A stretch of 40,279 bases of DNA from NCBI GenBank assembly GCA_009780375.1, contig WRAD01000007.1, positions 1 to 40,279 of the forward strand, written 5' to 3'. Below the pieces are notes generated by a model. The model was not told the DNA's origin. It saw nothing but the letters and a program-made list of their open reading frames with translations, and ran no database searches. This document shows positions 23,683-33,242 of the stretch, in pieces. The stretch's first letter is position 1; every line of letters begins with the position of its first letter. Source of the stretch: Bacillota bacterium (GTDB lineage: Bacteria > Bacillota > Clostridia > Christensenellales > UBA1242). The position numbers and the translations under genes were made by a program.

Positions 23683-24878
23683 GGGTTTAACCGAGTAACA
23701 GTCGCTATGTCCTTGTCCCCTCTACCTGAAAGGTTTATAATTATACTTTCAGACGAGGGCAAAGTACGTGCCAACTTGCATCCAAAGGCAATTGCATGAG
23801 AACTTTCAAGTGCAGGTATAATCCCCTCTGTTCGTGAAAGAAGATAAAATGCATTCATTGCATCTTGATCCGAACATGTTACATATTTAACACGGCCTAT
23901 TGAATTAAGATACGAATGTTCGGGTCCTATGCCAGGGTAATCAAGCCCACTTGAAATCGAATGCACATCGGCAATAGTGCCATCGTCATTTTGAAGAAAT
24001 GTACTTGAATAGCCATGAAAAATCCCTTTTTTACCATACGTCATAGTTGCCGCATGGTCACCAAGTTTTTCGCCACGACCAAGTGGTTCCACCCCATACA
24101 AGAAAACATTTTCCTCTTCTATAAAATCATGAAAAATTCCGATTGCATTGCTTCCGCCCCCAACACAGGCAACGATTGCGAATGGCAATTTTTTGTCTTG
24201 ACGTTTAATCTGACGTTTTGCCTCTTTCCCAATTATGCTTTGGAAATCTCGCACCATTGTTGGAAAAGGATGTGGGCCAACAACAGATCCGATACAATAA
24301 ATCGAATTTTCAAGATCTTGTTCATATGCGACAAAGGCACTGTCAACCGCCTCTTTCAATGTACGTTGTCCATTCATTACGGTAATAACATTTGCACCAA
24401 GTAACTTCATTTTTTCAACGTTTATCGACTGCTTGATAACATCTACCTCGCCCATATGAACTTCGCATTCAAGTCCAAAATAAGCACAAGCAGTAGCAAT
24501 CGCAAGCCCATGTTGCCCGGCCCCTGTCTCCGCAATAATCTTGCGTTTTCCAAGATATCTTGCAAGCAACGCTTCGCCCATGCAATGATTAATTTTATGT
24601 GCGCCAGTATGATTTAAATCTTCACGCTTTAAATAAATTTTTGCTCCAAAGTCCTTGCCACTCTCTGCTCGCATTTTCTTGGTTAAATTTTTGCAATAAT
24701 AAAGTGGGGTAGGTCTGCCTTGAAAATCACGTTGCAATTGTCTAAGTTCTGAAATAAATGCTTTATCCTTTGCAAGTTTTCTATACGCAACTTCAATTTT
24801 ATCAAGTTCTCTTTGAATTTCATTATTCATAAAAGATCCACCAAACTCGCCAAAATATCCTTTCTGGGTTTTCCGCAT
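23679..24878 (-). CDS. trpB: Tryptophan synthase beta chain
   Basis: A 399-residue PLP enzyme of the TrpB1 type. It makes Trp from indole and Ser, and with TrpA from indole-glycerol phosphate. PLP Lys95 is in HTGAHKIN, Glu117 in AETGAGQHG, the phosphate loop is GGGSNA, and GRGDKD is near the end. All catalytic motifs and normal length are present, so it looks functional. AAGGAG is 7 nt before the ATG. On the minus strand TTGACA (24922-24927) and TCTAAT (24900-24905), 16 nt apart, may be the promoter. No trpA or other trp gene is in the window, so it may salvage indole. Confidence 0.95.
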   Translation of the reverse strand: MRKTQKGYFGEFGGSFMNNEIQRELDKIEVAYRKLAKDKAFISELRQLQRDFQGRPTPLYYCKNLTKKMRAESGKDFGAKIYLKREDLNHTGAHKINHCMGEALLARYLGKRKIIAETGAGQHGLAIATACAYFGLECEVHMGEVDVIKQSINVEKMKLLGANVITVMNGQRTLKEAVDSAFVAYEQDLENSIYCIGSVVGPHPFPTMVRDFQSIIGKEAKRQIKRQDKKLPFAIVACVGGGSNAIGIFHDFIEEENVFLYGVEPLGRGEKLGDHAATMTYGKKGIFHGYSSTFLQNDDGTIADVHSISSGLDYPGIGPEHSYLNSIGRVKYVTCSDQDAMNAFYLLSRTEGIIPALESSHAIAFGCKLARTLPSSESIIINLSGRGDKDIATVTRLNP

Positions 24879-25053
24879 GTTAAATACTCCTTGTTATATA
24901 TTAGAGGATATAAAATGACATTGTCAAGTAATACTGATGCCAATATTCTTGAAAGAAATTGCAATTATAGATAATTACATTTATTAATTGATTGACAATT
25001 TTGTCGATTTTTGTAAAAATATGTCGAATCCAATGCTCAAAGGAGAAAATAAC

Positions 25054-26016
25054 ATGAAAAGAAAAACAAAAGTCTTGATGCTTGGACTACTTGCATTTAT
25101 GCTTGCCCCGATTATTGCGTTAACCGTAGGTTGTCGGAGCAATAATGATACCCCAGACACACCGACTATTGACGGCATAACCTTAACAGGAATATTTGAT
25201 GAACAAGATTCACTATATGCTTATCTTGGTACAACCATAAATGCCACCGCAGAAACAACAGGGGAAACGGGTACAATCACATTTACATGGTATATATACC
25301 AAAATGACGCTGCTATTTTAACAGGAACAGACTTTGAACCGGAAACAATTGGCAAATTCACTGTTCGTGCCACATCATCGCTTGTTGAAGTGGTTGACTA
25401 TGAAGTAAATTTCACAGTCATCGAGCAACCACCGATTGAAGGGCCAGATGACGAACCAGAAGATTGTCCAAGCGAAGAGCCAGACGATGAACCAACAGAC
25501 AATCCAATCGAGTTTGAATTAACAGGTCTAACAGCTGGGCCAGGTGATCAAGGTTATGTAGGACGTATTGGTGAAGAACTCATTGCAAACGCAACCCACA
25601 CAAGCAAGCATGCAATTTCATTTATCTGGGAAAGATATGTTGCTCTTGAAGATGATTACAAATGGGAAGAAGTGGCAACAGGCGGAGCATTCACACCGAA
25701 CACAAGTGGAAAATTTCGTGTTACCTCATATATGCAAGAAACACTTGTATATTACGTATTTGAATTTACTGTTCTTGGTAATATATCTGCGGTAGCTGTT
25801 AGTTATGACAGATATGTAGGTGAAGAACTTACCGCGTCCGCAACTCATCCAGATGGTGGTTTACTGGATTTTATATGGCAACACTATATTGATGGTGAGT
25901 GGGTGCAAGTTGCAATCGGTACAACGTTTATTCCAACACAACAAGGTCAATACAGAATTATTGTTTCTGCTCAGGATGCATTTGCCTCATACACTACTAT
26001 CACAGTTTTTGCATAA
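25054..26016 (+). CDS. Lipoprotein with three Ig-like repeats
   Basis: A 320-residue exported lipoprotein with lipobox LTVGC (Cys27). It carries three related ~80-residue Ig-like units. Each has G-x-x-L-x-A-x-A followed by a W-x-x-Y/H-x strand (FTWYIYQND, FIWERYVAL, FIWQHYIDG) and a G-[KQ]-[FY]-x-[VI] strand (GKFTVRA, GKFRVTS, GQYRIIV). Units one and two are joined by an acidic Pro/Glu/Asp linker. AAAGGAG lies about 9 nt before the ATG at 25054; the longer frame lacks such a site. TTGACA (24992-24997) is a candidate -35. It is a probable surface protein with unknown ligand. Confidence 0.8.
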   Translation: MKRKTKVLMLGLLAFMLAPIIALTVGCRSNNDTPDTPTIDGITLTGIFDEQDSLYAYLGTTINATAETTGETGTITFTWYIYQNDAAILTGTDFEPETIGKFTVRATSSLVEVVDYEVNFTVIEQPPIEGPDDEPEDCPSEEPDDEPTDNPIEFELTGLTAGPGDQGYVGRIGEELIANATHTSKHAISFIWERYVALEDDYKWEEVATGGAFTPNTSGKFRVTSYMQETLVYYVFEFTVLGNISAVAVSYDRYVGEELTASATHPDGGLLDFIWQHYIDGEWVQVAIGTTFIPTQQGQYRIIVSAQDAFASYTTITVFA

Positions 26017-26032
26017 TGAACTTGCGAGTTCT

Positions 26033-26060
26033 AAAAAAAGCCTGTAGACCGCAGGTTTTT
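26033..26060 (+). terminator. Terminator overlapping the next promoter
   Basis: An A-run, then CCTGT (26041-26045) pairing with GCAGG (26051-26055), then eight T. The loop and stem contain TAGACC (26045-26050), which is 17 nt before TATAAT (26068-26073), the -10 box of the next gene. Confidence 0.75.
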
Positions 26061-26079
26061 TTTGTGATATAATTGGCTT

Positions 26080-26787
26080 ATGATTAAAGAAATGCTTAAT
26101 TATCAACAAAAAGACAAAGAGCGTTTAAAACTAATTTTAAACGTAGAACAAGGCAAAACCAAACGCGAACTTGACGATAATACAAAGACACTTGCTATTA
26201 CAAAAAATGCCGTTCTTTCATTGGAAAATGATGCAAAGACAATAGAACAAACAATTGAAACTGTTCGTAAAAATCTCACTGAACTTTTGACAAGGGCAGA
26301 AGACATTGTAAATAACGAAAACATATCTCAGGGCGAAGATGAACTTAATTCTGCTGTAACATATGCCTCTACGGTTGCAAATAAAATTGCAGGTTATGAA
26401 AGTCAACTTAATGATCTTATGCGTCGTATTAATGAAAAAGCAACCCAGTTCGAAGACGCAAAAAGAAAAATAGTAACTGTTCAAAAAAACATTGCAACAT
26501 TAACCCCGAAATATGAAGCACAAAAAAACGAACTTGAACCGCAACTCAAAGTGGTCGAAAAAGAATTAAAATCAATAGAAAGTTCGGTTGATAAAAAACT
26601 CATGGACAAATACAAAAAACTTCGTTCATCCGATAAAACAGGGCGTGATACGGATATAGTTGTTCCTTTGATTTCAAATCGTTGTGCAGGTTGTCATTTT
26701 GAACTTGCATTATCTATGACGCACAAAATCTCTACAGAAGGGTATATAACCTGTGAAGAATGTGGCAAAATACTGTTCAAGCAATAA
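26080..26787 (+). CDS. Coiled-coil protein with C4 zinc ribbon
   Basis: A 235-residue protein of the zf-RING_7 / C4-type zinc ribbon family. Residues ~5-190 are long heptad-rich helices forming a coiled coil. The C-terminus holds four zinc ligands, Cys202, Cys205, Cys225 and Cys228, in CAGCHFEL and CEECGKILF. Family members are predicted nucleic-acid binding proteins of unclear function. TATAAT is 6 nt upstream of the ATG and no Shine-Dalgarno is seen, so the mRNA is probably leaderless. It lies 49 nt before the ligase gene. Confidence 0.85.
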   Translation: MIKEMLNYQQKDKERLKLILNVEQGKTKRELDDNTKTLAITKNAVLSLENDAKTIEQTIETVRKNLTELLTRAEDIVNNENISQGEDELNSAVTYASTVANKIAGYESQLNDLMRRINEKATQFEDAKRKIVTVQKNIATLTPKYEAQKNELEPQLKVVEKELKSIESSVDKKLMDKYKKLRSSDKTGRDTDIVVPLISNRCAGCHFELALSMTHKISTEGYITCEECGKILFKQ

Positions 26788-26836
26788 TTTGAAAAAATTC
26801 GACGTACTTTAAATAACCTCTATGCTATAATAAAGT

Positions 26837-28201
26837 ATGGACAGAGTACTGATAGTGTTTAGAACACTTGTCGAACAGTTACAATCAACCACAGGACGCC
26901 TTGAAAAAGAGGCATTTTTGTCGCAATACAAAGATAACGAGGATATTAAGTTTATCTTGAATTTTCTATTTAATCCGTATATAATTACAGGAATAAGTAA
27001 TAAAAAACTTGCAAAGCATCTCAAAAATTCTGCAGAAAGTACCCAGAGCAAAAACCTCGTTGTTAATGAGATGATTCCTGAAACGATTCTTGAACTTTTA
27101 AAATATTTTATCGAAAATAATACAGGACGTGACATTGATGTTCAAACACTTACAAGTTTTACTCGTAATATGGACAACATCGTTGCCGACTTGGTTCATG
27201 GTATAATCAAAAAAGATTTAAAACTTGGTATCCAAGAAAAGACTTTAAATAAAGTATTTACAAGTGATTTTATCCCGGTGATGAATGTAATGTTGGCAGA
27301 AAGTTATCAAGATAATAAATCTTATTTGGACAAAAAAGAATTTATAATCACCCAAAAAATGGACGGTGTAAGGGCAGTTTTGCTTTTTGTAGAAAATACA
27401 CCAACATTTTTCACTCGAGGTGGTCGTATAATCGTTGATTTGGTTGAACTCGAGGTTGCCGCCAAATCGCTTAATACGGATTTTGTCTATGATGGTGAAC
27501 TTGTACTTAATACAAATACTGACACAAATTCTGCTGATCTATACCGTGCAACCGTCAAGATTACAAACGCAGATGCAGAAAAAAGAAATCTTACTTTTCA
27601 TATTTTTGACAGGGTTCTTAAATCTGATTTTGTAAATGGGCGATCAGATGAAACTGCACTTGAACGAAAAAAAGCACTGCACAGTGAGCTTGATTTGATC
27701 AACTCCAACCTGAAATCCGCAAATGACGTTATTTTATTGAAAGAAGTGCCAATGCTTTATATCGGTACTGATGCATCAAAGATTGAACCACTTTTAACCA
27801 AGTTCACGTCAAAAGGGCTTGAAGGTCTTATGATAAACATTGCGTCCGCACCATATGAATGTAAACGCACAAAGAATATATTAAAAGTCAAAGAATTCCA
27901 CACCGCAGACGTTCTTGTGCTTTCCATAGAAGAGGGTACAGGTGCAAATCGTGGTAAACTCGGTGCGGTTCATGTCAGATTTACTGGTCCAGATAACAAG
28001 CCATATACATGCAAGGTTGGATCTGGTTTTTCTCAAGAGCAACGAGAATATTTTTATAATAATCCTTCCGAGATTATAGATAAGATTATTGAGATAGGAT
28101 ACTTTGAACTTTCTAAAAATCAAAATGACGAAAACTATTCTCTTCGTTTCCCAACGTTTAAACATCTCCGCCTTGATAAAACCCAAATTTCTATGCATTA
28201 A
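26837..28201 (+). CDS. ATP-dependent DNA ligase, phage-like architecture
   Basis: A 454-residue ligase. A ~165-residue helical DNA-binding domain (DLVHGIIKKDLKLGIQEKT) precedes the adenylation domain with nucleotidyl Lys174 in QKMDGVR. FFTRGGR, FVYDGELVL, GLEGLMI and ILKVKEF (motif V lysines) follow, then an OB domain from ADVLVLSIEEGTG. The helical domain resembles T4-like phage ligases more than short bacterial LigC. It joins nicked DNA using ATP; a NAD-dependent LigA is presumably encoded elsewhere. TATAAT (26826-26831) is 5 nt before the ATG. Confidence 0.9.
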   Translation: MDRVLIVFRTLVEQLQSTTGRLEKEAFLSQYKDNEDIKFILNFLFNPYIITGISNKKLAKHLKNSAESTQSKNLVVNEMIPETILELLKYFIENNTGRDIDVQTLTSFTRNMDNIVADLVHGIIKKDLKLGIQEKTLNKVFTSDFIPVMNVMLAESYQDNKSYLDKKEFIITQKMDGVRAVLLFVENTPTFFTRGGRIIVDLVELEVAAKSLNTDFVYDGELVLNTNTDTNSADLYRATVKITNADAEKRNLTFHIFDRVLKSDFVNGRSDETALERKKALHSELDLINSNLKSANDVILLKEVPMLYIGTDASKIEPLLTKFTSKGLEGLMINIASAPYECKRTKNILKVKEFHTADVLVLSIEEGTGANRGKLGAVHVRFTGPDNKPYTCKVGSGFSQEQREYFYNNPSEIIDKIIEIGYFELSKNQNDENYSLRFPTFKHLRLDKTQISMH

Positions 28202-28204
28202 TAC

Positions 28205-28229
28205 AAAAAGAGGGGTATACCCCTTTTTT
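28205..28229. terminator. Terminator after the ligase gene
   Basis: AAAAAG-A-GGGG pairs with CCCC-TTTTTT around TATA (28216-28219). The A-run on the left also gives a T-run on the minus strand, so it can serve both converging units. Confidence 0.85.
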
Positions 28230-28280
28230 CCAGTCTAGGAATTATACATGCGTGGACATTAAGGAAAAGATTAAATGTTT

Positions 28281-28994
28281 TCAATTACCAATGATCGAGC
28301 CATCTGGATTAATAATTGCAAAGTGTCGGTCTTGTGTATCGGTTACAAATTGAATAAACCAAAATGCACCAATATTTGCAAGATCTGTTACAATTTTTAC
28401 ATATGTTTCAAAGCTTGTAACATTGCGAATATGGTCAGCAAGATGTTCTGTTGCAATCTCAAGTGCTTTTGTCCAACTTATTGCATCCTCTGGCATTGCT
28501 GGTTTTAAATCAAAGTTTGCTCTGGAATTATTCTGTAAAACAAGGCTGAATGTAATATTTGCATTGCATGCAACTTCACGACCTATGTCAACACCAAAAT
28601 TTCCACCAAATTGATTTCGTTCAAGCGTTACTTCTTGTTCTTCTTCATCACAAATTGTTAAAAAACCACGCAATTGATCAACGCCATGTAAATTTCCATC
28701 CTTTGGTTCGATGTTTATAAGGGCAAAAGGTACCGTTCCGGTTGCTGTGCCATCTACGTTATAATCTCGTTCACGAATACCAGAAAAAAATTGAACACGA
28801 ACGACATCACTCTCTGCATGTTTCATAAAGAATCGTGCTTCGGAGACATTGGCAAGTGCACGTTGATAAAGAGATGCCTTACCACCCGTTGAAAGGGTAG
28901 CAATAAGCACAAAAGCAACAATTAAAACAGCAACACATCCTAGTATAAGAAATTTTTTCTTTGTGAATTTGAATTTTGATTTTCCAAATCGCAT
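28281..28994 (-). CDS. Single-pass membrane protein of unknown function
   Basis: A 237-residue protein with a basic N-terminus (GKSKFKFTKKK), one membrane helix at about 14-35 and a ~200-residue outer domain. The outer part has strands such as VRVQFFSGIRERDYNV and TFSLVLQNNSRANFDL, then a helical segment and a beta end. I do not recognise the fold. GGAGGT precedes ATG 28994 by 4 nt; a GTG at 29000 overlaps the ribosome site and is unlikely. It follows the 500-residue membrane protein by about 50 nt and is probably in the same operon. Confidence 0.65.
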   Translation of the reverse strand: MRFGKSKFKFTKKKFLILGCVAVLIVAFVLIATLSTGGKASLYQRALANVSEARFFMKHAESDVVRVQFFSGIRERDYNVDGTATGTVPFALINIEPKDGNLHGVDQLRGFLTICDEEEQEVTLERNQFGGNFGVDIGREVACNANITFSLVLQNNSRANFDLKPAMPEDAISWTKALEIATEHLADHIRNVTSFETYVKIVTDLANIGAFWFIQFVTDTQDRHFAIINPDGSIIGN

Positions 28995-29043
28995 TAACAC
29001 CTCCGTCTACCATTGATATGGTTACTTGAGTGTTAAATATGTA

Positions 29044-30546
29044 TTATTTCTTGCTTGCTATTTTCACCGTTTCAATTATAGCTTCTTCTTTAACCCTTGC
29101 TTTCATGCGTTTAACTTTTGGTTTTACTGTTACTGTGGGCATAATTTCTTCTTTTTCGACTTCAACCTGCGGTCGCACAACAGGCTCTTTTTCTTGTGTA
29201 ATTTTTCTTGTGACAAGTTCAATTGGATTTTCATCCACAAATAAAGGGTCGGCAAGCGGCTTTGGTTGTGCAATCCAAGGCTTTTCTATAAGTTCTTCGA
29301 TAACTTGTGCCTGTTCAGAATTTGATTTTTCAAGAACCATTGGTGCAATTGATGGTTGCTTGTGCCAAGGGTTGAATTTCGGTGCAACATATGCCATTGG
29401 ACGAGGCTTGTAGGCGATTAATTGTTCTACGATATCAGGGATTTCAGGTTTTTGTTCAGGTGTTTGAACAGAAATCTCTTGCAGTTTTTCTTGAGACTCG
29501 GTCACAGTGGCAGAAAGTGATTGTTCTTGTAAAAGTGGGGCAACTGCAGTTGTGTTTCCACTCTCTTCAAATTTATTAAAAATATCGTTTATATCCTGTG
29601 GGGTATCATCAGTTCTTTCGGTTTTAATATCAGGTGCAATTTCATTTTCTATAATTTCTTCTTCAAGGGTTTTAGAAACTTGTATTTCTTCTGGCGAGGC
29701 GATTTGCACTGTTGATTCTGTGCCTGTATTGACTGTTATTGTGTCAAGTTCTTCTTCAGAAATTTGTACACCATTAAGTATGTCATAAAAGCCTTGACGA
29801 TATTGAAGACCCTCTTTGTGTATAATACGCTTAATAATTGCTTTATCCTCTTGATGTATATAAAGCCCAGCAAGAAGTGCAAGTGCAAAATCGTCAAAGC
29901 ATTGGTTAAGGGGTGAAAAAAACTCGTCGACAGTGGATTGGAGTTCTTCAATAAGGCGTGCTTTGTATTTGCTAACAGAAATATTGTACAAGATGATTAT
30001 TATAGTTGCGGATAAAAAGAATACAATAATAATTGCAGGAATGATAAGCGACCGTAAAACATTTGATGAAGTAAAATTATTAAATAATTCAGTATGGTAT
30101 GCAAGAGATACCGCAAGTCCAAATAAAATGAACAAAACCATAAAAGGGGCAAGTATCCAAGTTGCAAGTTTTCCACGACCCTTATGTTCGGGTAATGATT
30201 GCTTTACTTTTAAATATTCATCGTTAGAGTAATGCGATAAAATATTTGAAAAGTCATAGTGACTTAGAACATATTTATAGAGTAAGAATTTAACAGCATT
30301 TTTTTCACTTTTAAGTTTATTTATGTAATTAGTTGTCCTTTCCTTAACCGTATGGTTTTCAGAAATTGCCAAGTTTTGGTATTCAACAAGTTCAATTATT
30401 GTGTTTGTGTCTCTTTTGCGTTCAGAAACAATTTGAAGAATTTTCACCAAAGCAAAGATAAATACTGCAAGTGCAGGTAAAATCATCCAAAGCAATTCGG
30501 ATGGATTATTGATAAGCCAATCAAAAATATTTCTTAATGTGTTCAT
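29044..30546 (-). CDS. Multi-pass membrane protein with long disordered tail
   Basis: A 500-residue protein with three hydrophobic helices (about 18-40, 128-150, 165-189). A coiled, charged cytoplasmic segment lies between the first two, and a ~250-residue Glu/Pro/Thr-rich, low-complexity tail ends in a basic patch (VKPKVKRMKARVK). The tail has the look of a flexible scaffold or docking region. No catalytic motif is recognised. A G-rich ribosome site (GGGGGAAG) precedes the ATG. It is upstream of and likely co-transcribed with the 237-residue membrane protein. Confidence 0.65.
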   Translation of the reverse strand: MNTLRNIFDWLINNPSELLWMILPALAVFIFALVKILQIVSERKRDTNTIIELVEYQNLAISENHTVKERTTNYINKLKSEKNAVKFLLYKYVLSHYDFSNILSHYSNDEYLKVKQSLPEHKGRGKLATWILAPFMVLFILFGLAVSLAYHTELFNNFTSSNVLRSLIIPAIIIVFFLSATIIIILYNISVSKYKARLIEELQSTVDEFFSPLNQCFDDFALALLAGLYIHQEDKAIIKRIIHKEGLQYRQGFYDILNGVQISEEELDTITVNTGTESTVQIASPEEIQVSKTLEEEIIENEIAPDIKTERTDDTPQDINDIFNKFEESGNTTAVAPLLQEQSLSATVTESQEKLQEISVQTPEQKPEIPDIVEQLIAYKPRPMAYVAPKFNPWHKQPSIAPMVLEKSNSEQAQVIEELIEKPWIAQPKPLADPLFVDENPIELVTRKITQEKEPVVRPQVEVEKEEIMPTVTVKPKVKRMKARVKEEAIIETVKIASKK

Positions 30547-30674
30547 ACTTCCCCCAAAGTATTTCTCTTGTCAAAAACGCTAAAAGATATACATGATAAT
30601 AGCACAGATTTTAACCCTCTCAAAATCTTTATATAGGATAAACCTATTGTTCTTTTGTATAACTATTCTTTTCA

Positions 30675-32447
30675 CTACATTGTTTCAACCGTATCAATAC
30701 CAAGTGACCAAAGTGCAAATTCAATACTTGTTTTTACAAGTTTACAAAGTCCAAGATAATGAGATTGTTTCTTGGTGTCTGTTTCACGTAAAATATTCGT
30801 TTGTCCATAGAAAATATTAAAGGTTTGTGCAAGTATATAAATTGAATCTGCAATCGTGTTAAGTGTATTTGTATGTAATGCAATAGGGTAACTGTCGACA
30901 AGTTTTATTATACTTGTCAAAATGTTTCTTTCTGTACTTGATACAATTTCCTCTTCTAAACAAGTATTTAAATCGATTGCCTTGTTCAAAATTGAATTAA
31001 TACGAGCAACGGTGTATAAAAGATATGGTCCTGTTTTACCTTCGAAAGATGTAAATTTTTCCATATCAAATGTGAAATCGGTTTTCACATTATTTGATAA
31101 ATCTGCGAATTTAAGTGCGGATACACCAATTCGTTCTGCACTTTCTGCACTTGCACCACGGTTTATTACCGCATCCTTTACCATATCGACAACTTCTTCA
31201 AGACGAATTGTTCCACCGTCTCTTGTTTTGAATGGCTTGCCATCTGTACCAACAACCGCACCGGTTCCAATATGTACAAATTCGATATTTTTTGCAACGA
31301 TATTACCTTTTTTTATGATGCGAAACACTTGAGTAAAGTGAAGGCTTTGGCGAAAATCTGTGACATAAATATACTTGTCTGGTGAAAAATCACGTTGTCT
31401 GTATAAAATCGTCGCGATGTCGCTTGTTGCATATAAATCGCCACCGTTGCCTTTTTGTAATATGACGGGTGGCATTGGATTTTTATAAAGTTGGGGTTCA
31501 TTCTTGTCCGCGGGATTTTTCTTGGGCATCGGAATATGTTCACCGTCTTTTGCAACATTTATCATCAAACAATCTTTGTCAATATAAGTAAGACCTTGTT
31601 TTTCAAGAATGCCAAGTACATTATCCACATAAGGCTGTGCATTGCTTTCGCCATTATATAGATCAAACGTACAACCCATTCTTTCATAGTTTTTCTTTAT
31701 CCTTGTGACAGAAACCTCACGAATTTTCTTATAAATTGAATAATATGGTTCTACAAAATTCTGTAATTTTGCTGTAATATCTTCGGCAAGTTTTTTAAAT
31801 TCGGGTTCTATATTTTTTCGTTTACTTGCAAGAGGGTAGACATCGTTAAGCATTTCAAGTGTGATATCAACCCACAGCTTTCCATCCTTAATTCCACCAT
31901 TTTCACAAAGTTGTGCAATAATCAGACCAAGTGGTAATCCCCAATCACCAAGATAAGTATCAGCAATTGTATCATGTCCAAAGGCATTATAAACACGTTT
32001 AAGTGCCTCACCAACAATAATTGTTCTCAAATGACCAGCATGAAGTTCCTTTCCAATATTCGCCCCACCATAATCAAAAAAAACTGTTTGCTTTTCTTGA
32101 TTTTCAAGTTGCAATTTACCGTTTTTATTAATGTCTTTTGCAATTTTTACAAGTTGGCTGTTTTTTATTCTGAAATTCAAAAATGCAGGTTTGGATACGT
32201 TTATTTCTGTGAATTCACTTTTAAAATTTTTTGAAATTGATTCTGCCAAATCAAAAGGTGATACCCAAGACATATTTTTATCAAGTTTTTTAAAAAGTGC
32301 AAAACAATCATTGCATTGATAATCAACACCTTCTTGTGAAGATGATGTGATTTTAAATTCGCCAAGAAATGGCAGATGCTTTATGACACATCTGACGGCA
32401 ACATTAAGATCCTTTTCAATCTGTTGTTTCAATGTCAATTTCTTCAT
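30675..32447 (-). CDS. argS: Arginyl-tRNA synthetase
   Basis: A 590-residue class I synthetase charging tRNA-Arg. The N-terminal additional domain (about 1-115) is followed by YGGANIGKELHAGHLR with HAGH (136-139) as the HIGH signature, LGDWGLPLGLIIAQL, and TDGKPFKTRDGGTIRLEEV in the KMSKS region. The DALR anticodon-binding domain starts near GPYLLYTVARINSIL. Length is normal. TACAAT (32454-32459 on the minus strand) lies 6 nt before the ATG as an extended TGG-TACAAT -10, so it is probably leaderless. No T-box is seen upstream. Confidence 0.95.
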   Translation of the reverse strand: MKKLTLKQQIEKDLNVAVRCVIKHLPFLGEFKITSSSQEGVDYQCNDCFALFKKLDKNMSWVSPFDLAESISKNFKSEFTEINVSKPAFLNFRIKNSQLVKIAKDINKNGKLQLENQEKQTVFFDYGGANIGKELHAGHLRTIIVGEALKRVYNAFGHDTIADTYLGDWGLPLGLIIAQLCENGGIKDGKLWVDITLEMLNDVYPLASKRKNIEPEFKKLAEDITAKLQNFVEPYYSIYKKIREVSVTRIKKNYERMGCTFDLYNGESNAQPYVDNVLGILEKQGLTYIDKDCLMINVAKDGEHIPMPKKNPADKNEPQLYKNPMPPVILQKGNGGDLYATSDIATILYRQRDFSPDKYIYVTDFRQSLHFTQVFRIIKKGNIVAKNIEFVHIGTGAVVGTDGKPFKTRDGGTIRLEEVVDMVKDAVINRGASAESAERIGVSALKFADLSNNVKTDFTFDMEKFTSFEGKTGPYLLYTVARINSILNKAIDLNTCLEEEIVSSTERNILTSIIKLVDSYPIALHTNTLNTIADSIYILAQTFNIFYGQTNILRETDTKKQSHYLGLCKLVKTSIEFALWSLGIDTVETM

Positions 32448-32597
32448 GCCAATATTGTACCATAAAAGATTGAAATATTACATGACCAGATGGTATTACT
32501 TGATGGTATCAAATATATGGTCGACATAGATTTAGAGTTTTTACTTGCAAACAAACGACAAAATTCATTACAGTGAAATTGGATTTTAGGAATGGCT

Positions 32598-33197
32598 TTA
32601 CAGATTCCCAGTGGTTTTGTTGTATCCACTTTTATCAGATGCGTAAATCTCAATTCCCGTCTTTTCAATGTGGTCAATCCTGTAATCCGAATCAAGTTCA
32701 TTCGCGGTCAAAAATTTTACATTTATTACATCACCACGCAAAAAGTCTTTTGTGATATCTTCCACCAAAAAATGATCTCGAACACGTTTGTAAAGTTGTT
32801 TTGCCTGGCCAGCATAATATTTGTCCTTTGTGATGTTATGTAAAACATAAATACCTACGCCGCCCTTGTCTGCAGACCGCAATATTTCATAAAGTGGCTT
32901 CCATTCTTTATTGTCAAGTTGACATCGAAGTTTGTCTTTAAGTAAATCTTTGGTCTGCTTAAAAGTTTCAAGTTTATGTTTCATTTCCGCACGTTTAAGT
33001 TCTTTTAATTGTTGTTCTTGTTCTGATTTGTCTTTTTGGGCCTGGACAAAGTCTGCTAAAACTTGCAAATTCTCTGGGCGTACTTCAATGGTTTTTGTCT
33101 TACGTAACATCTTCCTTTTGAAATAGATATACAAACCAAAAATAATCCCACAAAAAAGCAATGTTCCAAAAACCGCACCCAAAATAATAAATGTCAT
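32598..33197 (-). CDS. Membrane-anchored GIY-YIG domain protein
   Basis: A 199-residue protein. An N-terminal membrane helix (about 2-25) is followed by a Lys/Glu-rich coiled coil (about 42-95) and a C-terminal GIY-YIG nuclease-like domain. The domain has GIYVLHN (115-121), KYYAGQA (126-132), KRVRDHF with the conserved Arg, and a late Glu in DHIEKTGIEIY. The start at 33197 has TATACT 6 nt upstream and TTGAAA 18 nt further, so the longer frame from 33233 is rejected. The catalytic domain would face the cytoplasm. Nuclease activity and target are inferred from the family. Confidence 0.78.
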   Translation of the reverse strand: MTFIILGAVFGTLLFCGIIFGLYIYFKRKMLRKTKTIEVRPENLQVLADFVQAQKDKSEQEQQLKELKRAEMKHKLETFKQTKDLLKDKLRCQLDNKEWKPLYEILRSADKGGVGIYVLHNITKDKYYAGQAKQLYKRVRDHFLVEDITKDFLRGDVINVKFLTANELDSDYRIDHIEKTGIEIYASDKSGYNKTTGNL

Positions 33198-33203
33198 AAA
33201 CAA

Positions 33204-33233
33204 AGTATAACATAGCAAGTTGGCATATTTCAA
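33204..33233 (-). promoter_or_regulatory. Promoter of the GIY-YIG gene
   Basis: On the minus strand: TTGAAA (33228-33233), an 18-nt spacer, TATACT (33204-33209), 6 nt to the ATG. It lies just downstream of the plsX stop codon. Confidence 0.65.
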
Positions 33234-33242
33234 AGTGGAAGA

